Below, in pieces: positions 26,900 through 35,571 of a DNA stretch of 64,000 bases. Location of the stretch: assembly GCA_002633315.1 (NCBI GenBank), contig NWBN01000022.1:62001-126000 (forward strand), written 5' to 3'. Under the pieces are notes generated by a model, which was not told the DNA's origin, made no database searches, and saw only the letters and a list, made by a program, of their open reading frames with translations. Position 1 is the first letter of the stretch, and the number at the start of each line of letters is the position of its first letter. The translations under genes were made by a program, and so were the position numbers. The stretch is from Bacteroidales bacterium Phil6. GTDB lineage: Bacteria; Bacteroidota; Bacteroidia; Bacteroidales; F082.

Positions 26900-27124
26900 T
26901 TTTTTTCAATTATTTGTTTGTCATTTAAAAATTTTTGACAAAAGCGTATAAATTGAGATTAAAATCTTATCTTTGCGCCAAATATCACAATGATATGACA
27001 AAGGTGTCACAAATGTATGTCATTATGATGCTTTTTTCTTTGATAACTATACCTTGTTTTTTGATGATAGTTTTATTTTTGATATGAAATAAAAGAAAAA
27101 ATTTTAACGTTAAAATAATAAGTT
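26900..27124 (+). promoter_or_regulatory. Leader and promoter region of the C1 peptidase
   Basis: TATCTTTG at 26968-26975 would give a leader of roughly 145 bases; a second box TATTTTTG at 27074-27081 would give about 40. Weak inverted repeats (AACTAT 27045-27050 with ATAGTT 27067-27072) lie between. No short gene is seen. Confidence 0.35.
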
Positions 27125-28366
27125 ATGAATTTTAAAAAATTTTTAGCTACAACAGCTTTGGCAGCATGTCTGCCTTGTATGTTTGTTTCTCCTGTTGTTG
27201 CACAGGAAGAACAAAAGGAAGAAAAAGAAGAAGGTTATATCTTCACAGACATTAAAGTGTTACCTGTAACATCTGTAAAAGACCAAAATGCTGCCGGCAC
27301 ATGCTGGTGCTATTCCGGATTGGCATTCTTCGAGGCTGAGTTGTTACGTATGGGTAAACCTGAATATGATTTTTCGGAGATGTACATCGTTTACAACACA
27401 TACATGGACCGTGCCGAGGCGACAGTACGTACTCATGGTGATGTGTCTTTCGCACAAGGTGGCTCATTTTATGACGTCATTTATGGTATGAAGCATTATG
27501 GTCTTGTGCCTGAAGAGTTTATGAGACCAGGAGCAATGCATGGCGATTCATTGTCGGACTTTACGGAATTTTCCAATGTCACTGATCCTTTTGTAGAGGG
27601 TATCACAAAAAATAGAAAACTTCAACTTGCTCCCGATGGTACTCCGCTTTGGAAAAATGCTCTCGAGGGCATCCTTGACGCTTATATAGGCGAACGGCCG
27701 GAGAATTTTATTTATAATGGTAAAGAATATACACCTCAGACATTTTTCGAATCAACAGGTCTCAATCCTGATGATTATGTTAACCTTGCTTCATTCACAC
27801 ATCATCCTTTCTATGATAAATTTGTCATTGAAGTACAAGACAATTGGCGCTGGGGTACTGCATACAATCTTCCTATTGACGAATTTATGGAGGTGATGGA
27901 TTATGCTATTGACAACGGTTATCCTATCGCATGGGGCTCGGATGTCAGTGAGAAAGGTTGGCTGAGAGGTTCAAATATGGGTGTTGTTGTACTTCCTGAC
28001 ATAGAAGCAAAAAATGTGGACAAGAGCAATACCGATATGGCTCACTGGACAGGCCTCACTACTGTTGACAGAGAAAAAGAAGCACAAAATAAACCTACTC
28101 CTCAACGTTGGGTGACTCAGGAAGAACGCCAAAGAGCTTATGATAACTATGAGTCAACCGACGACCATGGCATGATGATATACGGTAAGGCTAAAGACCA
28201 AATAGGGAATGAATATTATATAGTGAAAAATTCATGGGGAAAAGCCGGTAACTACGATGGTAAATGGTATGCTTCAAAGGCTTTCGTCCGTTATAAAACA
28301 TTGAACATTATAGTTCATAAAGACGCTCTTCCTAAACATATTAAGAAATCATTGGGCATAAAATAG
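27125..28366 (+). CDS. Secreted C1 family cysteine peptidase (aminopeptidase C / bleomycin hydrolase-like)
   Basis: A 413-residue exported protein with a signal peptide (1-27, ending SPVVAQ). The papain-type active site is visible: Gln54 and Cys60 in DQNAAGTCWCYSG, the histidine in STDDHGMMIYG, and the asparagine in VKNSWGKAG. The arrangement with long insertions between Cys and His matches C1B peptidases. Secretion and the glutamate-rich N-terminus after cleavage (EEQKEEKEE) suggest periplasmic or surface peptide trimming, a nutrient function typical of asaccharolytic Bacteroidales. It is monocistronic with its own terminator. Confidence 0.88.
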   Translation: MNFKKFLATTALAACLPCMFVSPVVAQEEQKEEKEEGYIFTDIKVLPVTSVKDQNAAGTCWCYSGLAFFEAELLRMGKPEYDFSEMYIVYNTYMDRAEATVRTHGDVSFAQGGSFYDVIYGMKHYGLVPEEFMRPGAMHGDSLSDFTEFSNVTDPFVEGITKNRKLQLAPDGTPLWKNALEGILDAYIGERPENFIYNGKEYTPQTFFESTGLNPDDYVNLASFTHHPFYDKFVIEVQDNWRWGTAYNLPIDEFMEVMDYAIDNGYPIAWGSDVSEKGWLRGSNMGVVVLPDIEAKNVDKSNTDMAHWTGLTTVDREKEAQNKPTPQRWVTQEERQRAYDNYESTDDHGMMIYGKAKDQIGNEYYIVKNSWGKAGNYDGKWYASKAFVRYKTLNIIVHKDALPKHIKKSLGIK

Positions 28367-28387
28367 TATTCATGTTTTATTGCAATG

Positions 28388-28423
28388 AAAGAGAGAATGT
28401 GCTTCGGCATGTTCTCTTTTTCT
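28388..28423 (+). terminator. Terminator after the C1 peptidase
   Basis: AGAGAGAATGTGC and GCATGTTCTCTTT arms around a TTCG tetraloop, followed by T residues. Confidence 0.85.
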
Positions 28424-28459
28424 ATTATATTTATAATGATTTTTACATTATAATATAAA

Positions 28460-28485
28460 TGGTGTGCCGCTTTTTCGACACACCA
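28460..28485 (-). repeat. Palindromic element TGGTGTG...CACACCA downstream of the unknown membrane protein gene
   Basis: Seven-base arms with a twelve-base interior that itself has a CG/CG pairing. The arms are identical to the core of the terminator at 30105-30136. It may end transcription of the 28570-29811 gene, although the T run is weak. Confidence 0.5.
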
Positions 28486-28569
28486 CTTGAAATACATTAC
28501 AATAACAAATCAATATTATTTTGTAATAAAATATACAATAATACTAATCATGCATAATGATTGACATTC

Positions 28570-29811
28570 TCATTTGGCTTGGCGTTTTTCTTTTAATTTG
28601 GCATATATTTCTTTCCAATTGTAATTTCTCCTTAAACCTTGTATGGTAGAATACAACATTATCAAACAGGATATTATGCAAATTATGGCAAAAGCTATGA
28701 TGTATAGAATGATTTTTCTTGCAGCCACCATCTGATTACCGGCAATATCATATTCTCTGACTACTTTGCCGTTAGAATATTTGGTAATGATATCCGGAGC
28801 ATCCTTAATGGACCTGGAATAAACCATCAGCATGCTGGATATTGAATAAGCCAACATGGTTAATCCACCTAATTTTTCAGCTTCTGCTCTGTGACGAGAG
28901 ATGGAATATCCGTATGGTCTTTCTGCAAAGATATATAAAGGTATTAATAGGATGAAAAAGATGTTCCATTTTAAAACCGAACGTTTTTCTCCTTTGTATA
29001 TTAAAAGCGGTGTTTCGGCATCTTCCAAAGCTGCTTTTTGTATCTTTTTGAAATTCATACTGTTAATATCTTCATACTCTTTTTTTAACTCTTCAGCATT
29101 TTTATAATTTTCTTTGGACTTTTTTTGGAAATCTTTTTTCCATTCTTTATTGGAGGTTGTATCTGCTTTATTGGCATTTTCTTCGGCATTTTTAATTTCC
29201 TTATCATAATCATAGCGACATTTCATCAACATATATGTTTTATATGATTTGGCATTGTTAAAAGCATTATAATAATGATATTCTACGATTTGTTTTTTTG
29301 ATTCAACAGATATATCATCCCATACTATTGTGGTATCACTTTTTGTCCAATCCTTTATCGAAGTAACTTTCTCTTGTTCTTTTTCTATTAAGTCGTTATT
29401 TCTCGATGCTTTCCATGAGAGGAAAATAATGGTTAATATAACACCTAAAATTATAGCCCACCTAAAATTCCAATGCCTTTCTGACGACCAATCTAAAATG
29501 CTTCTCATTTCATTCATGCAATATCTAAAATGAGGATTCTGCTTGTCGCCGGCTACATCTTCAGCCTTATCCAGTAACTTTCGCATTTCTTCAACTTCCC
29601 ATGCGGAAATAGGATATTCGTCGTCGATTTTTTTCCCTCTTCTCCTTATATTAGGGTCGGAAGTATTTTTTAATGCCTCATAGATATATCCGTATGCTTC
29701 GGCATTAACGTCAGTACCTTCATCGGCAATCTGCTTGAGTTCATCGATATCGAAAGATACATATCCTTCTCTGTACTGGTTTTTGGAAATGTTTTCATTC
29801 TGCTCTCCCAT
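28570..29811 (-). CDS. Unknown membrane protein with a large charged central domain
   Basis: No family was recognised. The 413-residue protein has an acidic cytoplasmic N-terminus (1-115), a transmembrane helix at about 119-136, a lysine/glutamate-rich coiled-coil-like region at 137-275 (EENANKADTTSNKEWKKDFQ), a second helix at about 281-298, and a third at about 370-392. It starts at ATG 29811 after a TATATTTG box (29850-29843). The palindrome at 28460 and the terminator at 30097 on either side share arms. The layout suggests an anchored sensor or scaffold, but there is no direct evidence. Confidence 0.6.
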   Translation of the reverse strand: MGEQNENISKNQYREGYVSFDIDELKQIADEGTDVNAEAYGYIYEALKNTSDPNIRRRGKKIDDEYPISAWEVEEMRKLLDKAEDVAGDKQNPHFRYCMNEMRSILDWSSERHWNFRWAIILGVILTIIFLSWKASRNNDLIEKEQEKVTSIKDWTKSDTTIVWDDISVESKKQIVEYHYYNAFNNAKSYKTYMLMKCRYDYDKEIKNAEENANKADTTSNKEWKKDFQKKSKENYKNAEELKKEYEDINSMNFKKIQKAALEDAETPLLIYKGEKRSVLKWNIFFILLIPLYIFAERPYGYSISRHRAEAEKLGGLTMLAYSISSMLMVYSRSIKDAPDIITKYSNGKVVREYDIAGNQMVAARKIILYIIAFAIICIISCLIMLYSTIQGLRRNYNWKEIYAKLKEKRQAK

Positions 29812-30096
29812 AATTTTGTGATTTATAAATTATTAAACAGGACAAATATAAAAATTTTTCAAATACTTTTTCAATTTGACTGTATATTTTTCAAAATATT
29901 TTTTAATAGTGTTCATTATCACATTATTAAAAAGTTTAAAAATTGTAAGATTATGTCGGAAAAGATGGATTTTATTGTTAAAAGAAAATATAATGTTAGA
30001 ATTGTTTCTGAAAAAACCGATTAAATTCTTATTTTTATTATGCTTAATTTATTGTTTCTTTTTCGAATCAAAAATTAACATTTGTTTATTTTAAGA
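29812..30096. other. Gene-free AT-rich region upstream of the unknown membrane protein
   Basis: Very low GC with no credible gene. It holds the minus-strand TATATTTG box at 29850-29843. Confidence 0.4.
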
Positions 30097-30136
30097 TTAA
30101 AAAAGTGGTGTGCCAATTCTCAGTTTGGCACACCAC
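30097..30136 (-). terminator. Strong terminator after the C69 dipeptidase gene
   Basis: GTGGTGTGCCAA and TTGGCACACCAC form a perfect 12-base stem with an eight-base loop, followed on the minus strand by T6. Confidence 0.85.
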
Positions 30137-30194
30137 AATAGTTATTTAGATAATATATGTTATAACAGGATATTTAATGTTTTTATATTATAAA

Positions 30195-31769
30195 TCAGAA
30201 TCCTATCCAGAAAAACTCCCAGAGTCTTTGTTCCATTTCCTTCCATGTTTGCGCTGTTGCCGCTTCAAAATCGGCAGTATATCTGTTCAGCATCTTTTGT
30301 GCTTCTTCTTTTTTGCCGTCATCGAGTAATGCCTTGACTCTTTTTTCCAATTCCGGCTGTTCTTCACGAGCTTTCTGTTCGTAACGCAATACATTGTTTA
30401 TTAACATGTCTTTGGTGTTGCCCCACATTACCTGTGCCAATTTGTTGGCTTTTCGGTATCTCCACAGTGCAGTATTTTCGTTATACCCGTGATGACCGCA
30501 ATGAGAGAATACTTTCGGCATTTCTGTCGAACCGCAATAAACCGGTATTCTCGGACTCTGCCCCGGATTTTCTACACTGATATAACATACACCGCCAATC
30601 TCGTCAGGCATCCAGTCGCGCAATTGTGCTACAAAAGAATAAGAACACCACGATACCGACACTGTACGTTGAAATTCTACTGTACCCGGTTTTAAGAAGT
30701 TATAAGTGGAAATCTCGGTATTACCCAACCACGGGTTGGCTGTAGGACTCACAATAGTGTCACCTTTTCTATTGACAATTTTCAAGTTGCGTGTCATGTC
30801 CAAATCAGTGCCTTCGTATGTGCTTCTTAATAACTCCATGACTTTGTTTACATCGACATTTTCTTCTGGTTTTACTGAGAATGGTAAGTCTTCATCGTCC
30901 ATGCTGAGCCCCAATGATGGAGCCAATGTACTGAGGATGAAAAATTCACGTTCGCGGAAATTCTTGCCTTCGGAATAACTGCTGCCGAAAGTTTTATACC
31001 ATATAAACTCTCCTTTGCCATCCCAAAGACCATATTTCTTTGCTACTTTCTCAATATTGTCTGAACAGAGGAAGTTGTCCGGGTCGTTTCTGTTGAGATA
31101 TTTTATTCTCGGGATATTGGCTGACACTCCTACTTCTCCGTCCGGCACACGTTGTGCTGCCCAAATGCCGCCTGTTTTTTTAGGTCCTTCTCCCATGATT
31201 TCCATGAGCCATACCTCTTTGGTATCTGCAATGGTGATGGCTTCGCCGCTGTCACCGTAGCCGTACTTTTTAATCAATTCGCCAATAAGGCGTATTGCAT
31301 CTCTTGCATTGTCACAGCGTTGCAAGGCAATACGCTCCAATTCTTCTATTTGAAACATGCCTTTTGGATTGATGAGGGTGTCGGGTCCGGAAAACGTAGT
31401 CTCTCCTATGGCAAGTTGTTTCTCGTTAAGACATGGATATGCCGTGTTGAGATAAGAATATGTATGTGCCACTTGAGGTATCTCTCCGGCAAGTTTCATG
31501 CCACAACTGTCGTAAGGATTCTCGGTATGCATAGTGCCTTTGTAAATCTTTACTTTAGCGTCTTTTTCAAAATCTTGTGCCTTTTCCCAGCGCATCCATG
31601 TACGGTACTGTCCGTCACAGGTGTGTGATGTCATTACTGAGCCGTCTGTTGAGGCATTTTTGCCAACCATGATACTGGTACAGTTGGCTCCGTCAAATTC
31701 TTGTGCTTCTGTTTTCCATGATACTGATAGTATCAAAAATGTTGCGATGGTTAAAATTCCGATTTTCAT
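30195..31769 (-). CDS. Secreted C69 family dipeptidase
   Basis: A 524-residue N-terminal-nucleophile hydrolase. A signal peptide (1-22, WKTEAQ) precedes the catalytic Cys30 in DGANCTSIMVGKNAS. Family features include DGSVMTSHTCD, the GYGDSGEAITIADTKEVWLME segment and the C-terminal WEFFWIGF. C69 dipeptidases cut dipeptides, often after proteolytic trimming that exposes the cysteine. It is 9 bases downstream of rsmD on the same strand and probably shares its transcript. Together with the C1 peptidase it suggests peptide feeding. Confidence 0.88.
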   Translation of the reverse strand: MKIGILTIATFLILSVSWKTEAQEFDGANCTSIMVGKNASTDGSVMTSHTCDGQYRTWMRWEKAQDFEKDAKVKIYKGTMHTENPYDSCGMKLAGEIPQVAHTYSYLNTAYPCLNEKQLAIGETTFSGPDTLINPKGMFQIEELERIALQRCDNARDAIRLIGELIKKYGYGDSGEAITIADTKEVWLMEIMGEGPKKTGGIWAAQRVPDGEVGVSANIPRIKYLNRNDPDNFLCSDNIEKVAKKYGLWDGKGEFIWYKTFGSSYSEGKNFREREFFILSTLAPSLGLSMDDEDLPFSVKPEENVDVNKVMELLRSTYEGTDLDMTRNLKIVNRKGDTIVSPTANPWLGNTEISTYNFLKPGTVEFQRTVSVSWCSYSFVAQLRDWMPDEIGGVCYISVENPGQSPRIPVYCGSTEMPKVFSHCGHHGYNENTALWRYRKANKLAQVMWGNTKDMLINNVLRYEQKAREEQPELEKRVKALLDDGKKEEAQKMLNRYTADFEAATAQTWKEMEQRLWEFFWIGF

Positions 31770-31778
31770 ATCAATTTT

Positions 31779-32309
31779 TTATTTAAAGAATGTAAAGTTG
31801 ACTTTTCCGTATTTACGATGGTCAACAAAACGCGGATGTTCTGTAAAATCTATATATTTGTTGTGTTCGACGACAAACAAGCCATCTTCTTTTAGCAAAT
31901 TATTGTCTAATACCAATTTTACGAGTAAGTCATAATGTTGACATTCGTATGGAGGGTCGGCGAAGATGAGGTCGTATTGCATTTTGTGCATCTGAAGAAA
32001 TCTGAATACATCGGATTTTACAGCCACAATGGCGTTCATGCCGAGTTTGGTGGCTGTCTCTCTAATAAATCTGACACAACTGTTTTCTATATCCACCGAT
32101 GTTATTCTTTGACAGCCCCTGGATGCCAATTCGTATGATATGTTGCCTGTACCGGCAAAAAGGTCTAATGCCGTGACATCCTCAAAATACAAGTGGTTTT
32201 CAAGAATGTTGAATAAACTTTCTTTTGCCATGTCAGTCGTGGGACGGACAGGAAGATTTGATGGTGCCACGATTTGACGTCTTTGATGTGTACCTCTTAT
32301 AATTCGCAT
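31779..32309 (-). CDS. rsmD: 16S rRNA (guanine(966)-N(2))-methyltransferase RsmD
   Basis: A 176-residue methyltransferase beginning MRIIRGTHQRR with VRPTTDMAKESLFNIL, the SAM motif LDLFAGTGNISYELASRG at about 48-65, and the catalytic motif DPPY in DLIFADPPYEC at about 118. It methylates G966 of 16S rRNA. The start overlaps the preceding DUF3822 gene by 13 bases, so translation is coupled. Confidence 0.92.
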   Translation of the reverse strand: MRIIRGTHQRRQIVAPSNLPVRPTTDMAKESLFNILENHLYFEDVTALDLFAGTGNISYELASRGCQRITSVDIENSCVRFIRETATKLGMNAIVAVKSDVFRFLQMHKMQYDLIFADPPYECQHYDLLVKLVLDNNLLKEDGLFVVEHNKYIDFTEHPRFVDHRKYGKVNFTFFK

Positions 32310-33163
32310 TTTATGGCGTTATAAATGATGTAATGTTGATGATATGGTTCTTCTTCCAAATCTTTAGTGAGTTGTATTTCAACGGGTTTTCTCATAAATC
32401 TTATGTCACGAAAATATCGGGAACATAATTCCAATATTTTTGATGTGTTTTCTATCTGTCCCAAGAAATATAATGGGACAGTCTCATTGTCAATATTGAA
32501 CTGTGATGTCGCAAAAATGAGAAAATAAACAAAATCTTCTGTGGTTTTGTATCGGAAATAATTGTGAAACATCAGGATACAGCCATTCATGATTACAAGT
32601 TCAAAATTCTCGTTCTTGACATTGACAAAAACTCTTAAATCGTGGTTTCTGTTTAGATTCTCATTGATAAGACTGTTTATCATAACGCTTGATGCATGTG
32701 CGGTTGTGACATTTTCCGGGAGATTATTAAGGTAAATTCCGTCACTTTTGTTTATGGCAAAAATGTTGTTGATGTCAACTCTTGCAATGTAATCGGTTAA
32801 AATAAAAGAATCATCATCACTGAGATTGAGAAATCTCATGAAGTCATCTTTGTGTTTGTTTAGGAAGAAATTAGCAGGCACAAAAGTGTTTAATGTGTTG
32901 TCAATAAGAATAATAGCTCTTTTGTATTCTTGTAATTTAATGTTTTTTCTTTCTTGAAACTCATCGATGACTTGTTCTATGCATGCATCTTGTTTTATGA
33001 TATTGTAGTGTTCAAGGACAATAAATGTGGCGATGGTCTCATCAAAAACAGAATAAGAAAAACCATCCAACGAACATTGGATGGTTATAATATAGTCTTT
33101 TATTCTTTTTTTGTCGAAACTATTATCAACCCTTGTAGTATATGGTCTTAAAAATGAAGTCAT
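32297..33163 (-). CDS. DUF3822 family protein
   Basis: A 288-residue protein matching the Bacteroidota-specific DUF3822 family by its length, position directly upstream of rsmD, and an actin-like alternating strand/helix pattern (DGFSYSVFDETIATF, FVNVKNENFELVIMNG). The fold resembles a pilus-assembly ATPase-like or ASKHA domain, but the role is unknown. Nearly constant pairing with rsmD across the phylum suggests linked function, by inference. Confidence 0.75.
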   Translation of the reverse strand: MTSFLRPYTTRVDNSFDKKRIKDYIITIQCSLDGFSYSVFDETIATFIVLEHYNIIKQDACIEQVIDEFQERKNIKLQEYKRAIILIDNTLNTFVPANFFLNKHKDDFMRFLNLSDDDSFILTDYIARVDINNIFAINKSDGIYLNNLPENVTTAHASSVMINSLINENLNRNHDLRVFVNVKNENFELVIMNGCILMFHNYFRYKTTEDFVYFLIFATSQFNIDNETVPLYFLGQIENTSKILELCSRYFRDIRFMRKPVEIQLTKDLEEEPYHQHYIIYNAIKCEL

Positions 33164-33178
33164 GTTGATGAAACCTCA

Positions 33179-33784
33179 TTATTCCCAATTGCCGTCAACA
33201 GAAGGTTCAGTCATGGAACCTACTTTCAATCCCGGATATTTTTCTATTTGCTCTTGTTCAGCAATTAAGTTTTTGACTCTTTGTTCGTCAAGATCCCAAA
33301 GATAAGTCTCGTATGGAGCTTTAACTTCGAAAACGCCTACTTTAAGACCGCCACGCATGATATAACCTGCTTGCACTTCAAAAGGTTTGTTCTGTGAATA
33401 AGGAATTATGCGCAACTGGTTGATGTCGAAGTTGACTCTGTTTTTAAACAAGGAATCGATGACTTTGATATATCCGACAGTGTCATTGATGGTTTTTGTA
33501 AATGTTGTATCGTTTGGATCAGGAATGATGTTTACAATAGGAAGTGTACCATTCTTGATATAATCTGCAAGCGAGTCGAAATTCGCTGTGTATCTGTTGT
33601 AAGTCTGTTTGAACAAAGCTTGTGTATTTCTTATGTCTTTCAGACTTTGAATAATTTTTGCTTCTCTTTCTGTACGGGTATTCTCAAAAACAACAGGTTG
33701 TCTTACGCTGTCGAATACTTTATACGCCAAAAATATAGCTAAAAGTGCTAATACGATGTTGATAATTGTGAGTCTTTTATTCAT
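33179..33784 (-). CDS. Conserved membrane-anchored protein of unknown function
   Basis: A 201-residue protein with an N-terminal membrane helix (about 8-24) and a periplasmic part with a coiled region (TEREAKIIQSLKDIRNTQAL). The helix-then-long-helix layout recalls type IV pilin-like N-termini, without a proper prepilin site. It begins at ATG 33784, upstream of which is a TTTG N21 TAAATTTG promoter (33811-33842). Function unknown; it is the first gene of the DUF3822-rsmD-dipeptidase run. Confidence 0.6.
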   Translation of the reverse strand: MNKRLTIINIVLALLAIFLAYKVFDSVRQPVVFENTRTEREAKIIQSLKDIRNTQALFKQTYNRYTANFDSLADYIKNGTLPIVNIIPDPNDTTFTKTINDTVGYIKVIDSLFKNRVNFDINQLRIIPYSQNKPFEVQAGYIMRGGLKVGVFEVKAPYETYLWDLDEQRVKNLIAEQEQIEKYPGLKVGSMTEPSVDGNWE

Positions 33785-33810
33785 GATTGTAAACTATTAT
33801 TTTCGATTGG

Positions 33811-33842
33811 CAAATTTATTCATTTTTTTAGAAATATTACAA
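33811..33842 (-). promoter_or_regulatory. Promoter for the 33179-30195 gene run
   Basis: On the minus strand TTG (33842-33840) and TAAATTTG (33818-33811) are 21 bases apart. Confidence 0.5.
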
Positions 33843-33858
33843 AGTTTTTTTATTTTTT

Positions 33859-34260
33859 TTAAAAATTCATCTTGTGATAGTCGAAAGTCTGGTTGTCAAG
33901 GTATTTGCGAATCTTTTGAGCTATGATTAGGAATATATCCAAATTATTGGTTGTCAATATATTTATCGCACTTTGATTTCCATGAACGGCCTCTACTAAC
34001 AATACCATGATTTTGTAATCGTAACGTTGAAGCCATTGAAAGGCAGCCGTTTTGTTGTCAATGGCGGCATCGAGAGCTGCAAGATGATAAAATTTGTTGT
34101 CCATCAGCCATTTAGTGGCTCTTTCACTGCCTCTTATTGCCTCACTTAATGCTGATAATTCGGGATAACCGTTTTCCAACAGCCATTTGTTGAATTCAGA
34201 ACCGTTATCTTCGAAAGTTTGTGCAAAGGCCATTAAAATTTTGACATTATATTCTATCAT
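33859..34260 (-). CDS. Small protein made of five 25-residue helical repeats
   Basis: A 133-residue protein whose sequence divides into consecutive 25-residue units. Units 2-4 start WLLENGYPELSALSEAIRGS, WLMDNKFYHLAALDAAIDNK and WLQRYDYKIMVLLVEAVHGN; units 1 and 5 are diverged. The pattern W-L-x(4)-Y/F-x(2)-L-x-A/V-L-x(2)-A-I/V is that of short two-helix repeats such as ankyrin-like or Sel1-type solenoids but with its own period. It lacks a signal peptide, so it is cytosolic. Three bases separate it from the radical SAM gene upstream, suggesting a shared operon. Function unknown. Confidence 0.6.
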   Translation of the reverse strand: MIEYNVKILMAFAQTFEDNGSEFNKWLLENGYPELSALSEAIRGSERATKWLMDNKFYHLAALDAAIDNKTAAFQWLQRYDYKIMVLLVEAVHGNQSAINILTTNNLDIFLIIAQKIRKYLDNQTFDYHKMNF

Positions 34261-34263
34261 ATT

Positions 34264-35040
34264 TCATCCAAAACATTCAACTTCAAAACCCAAAGCTCTC
34301 ACCTTGTCGGCAATATTTTCCAATTCAGCAACTGTTAATTTTTCCAAATCTTTTTCAGGAGTACTGCGGTCAATGGCGTAAATCATTGTTTTTCTTGGCT
34401 TTATCGTTTTGATATAATCTATCCACAAAGATATTTCTTCTTCTGTGGTGTTGTCGATTCTGTTGCCATTGTGATTACCTCTCAAGAAAAGTGTCTGTAT
34501 AATAACTTTTCCGTTAAAACGTTGCAGATTTTGAATATATCTGTTTAAGTCGATTTCTACATTCGGCATATTGATTTTTTGTATCATGTCGATAGTGCCT
34601 GCATCAATTTTCATGATGTTGTTGTCGATTTTTGACAATGCCTTAAATACCTCTTCTTTATGCAGCATGGTGCCGTTCGACAGTACGCTGATGACAGCCT
34701 TTGGAACATATTTATTCCTTAATCTTATAGTTATGTCAATGATGTCGGCAAATTCCGGATGCAATGTGGGTTCTCCGTTACCTGAAAATGTAATGCTGTC
34801 AGGCTCTTCAGTTGTACCTGCTATTTCTTTTAGTCTCTTCTCCAAAGCCTTTTCAAAATCTTCTTTTTTCGGTAACTTCGTTTTTTCTGCTGTGTTTTCC
34901 GGATTCCAGCCACATTCACAATACACACAATTGAAAGTACATATTTTGTGTGTTTGTGGTAATAAATTGATACCTAATGATTTACCTAATCGTCTGCTGT
35001 ATATTGGCCCAAAAACCAATTCTTCAAATAATATTGACAT
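34264..35040 (-). CDS. Radical SAM domain protein
   Basis: A 258-residue radical SAM enzyme with cluster ligands C34, C38 and C41 in KICTFNCVYCECG, SAM-binding TFSGNGEPTLHPEF and a later SNGTMLH strand. This subset, with the N-terminal GPIYSRRLGKSLGINLLP, is a widespread family annotated only as radical SAM; its substrate is unknown. It has no extra cluster or SPASM domain. A TATCTTTG box (35064-35057) lies 17 bases upstream of the ATG. Confidence 0.85.
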   Translation of the reverse strand: MSILFEELVFGPIYSRRLGKSLGINLLPQTHKICTFNCVYCECGWNPENTAEKTKLPKKEDFEKALEKRLKEIAGTTEEPDSITFSGNGEPTLHPEFADIIDITIRLRNKYVPKAVISVLSNGTMLHKEEVFKALSKIDNNIMKIDAGTIDMIQKINMPNVEIDLNRYIQNLQRFNGKVIIQTLFLRGNHNGNRIDNTTEEEISLWIDYIKTIKPRKTMIYAIDRSTPEKDLEKLTVAELENIADKVRALGFEVECFG

Positions 35041-35571
35041 ATCTTATTATTTTTTGCAAAGATAAGCTTTTTTCTATCTTTATGTAAACATAATCTTGTA
35101 AAAGTTTTTATGAAATATATGAACAGTCTTATCATTTGATTTTTTATGAAAAATTCAAATAATATCGGTGATTTATATGTTTGATGATATGTGTTAGGAT
35201 GAATGAATTTATTTATCGATAATTTATAAGTTAGTTAATTTATTTAAAATAGATTTACTTCTATGATTGTTGTGTTTTGTGTTTCTGAAAAATATTGAAT
35301 ATCTTTTTTGTTTTTCTGAATTCAAATTTTACTTCTTTGTATTGATTGAATATTGGATTTTTGTAAAATATAAAAGTTTATTAACGATAAAAATAAATAT
35401 TTTTTATTTGATGAAGTAGATGTTTTTATGATAAAGACAATATATTATATTTTCAAGTAATTATAATTTGGGAATTTGTTTGAAAAGATTATAATTAACA
35501 AACTGTTATCAAATTTTTGGAAATGCTGATATTTTTCAAAACTTCTTATTATCTTTGCAGAAAATAACGCT
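35041..35571. other. Long AT-rich gene-free region
   Basis: About 530 bases of very low GC with no gene found on either strand. It holds the radical SAM promoter at its left edge and the amn promoter (TATCTTTG 35550-35557) at its right edge. Its low complexity prevented recognition of any structured RNA. Confidence 0.45.
35550..35557 (+). promoter_or_regulatory. -7 box (TATCTTTG) of the AMP nucleosidase gene
   Basis: It lies 14 bases before the ATG, giving a leader of about 11 bases; no clear -33 TTG. Confidence 0.5.

Noticed and set aside
29818..30094. Two small plus-strand frames (68 and 72 codons) in the AT-rich gap
   Set aside because: Extremely AT-driven composition and no start context; most likely chance.
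35041..35571. Possible structured RNA or small gene in the 530-base gap
   Set aside because: Only AT-rich low-complexity sequence was seen; no conserved stem or frame could be supported.
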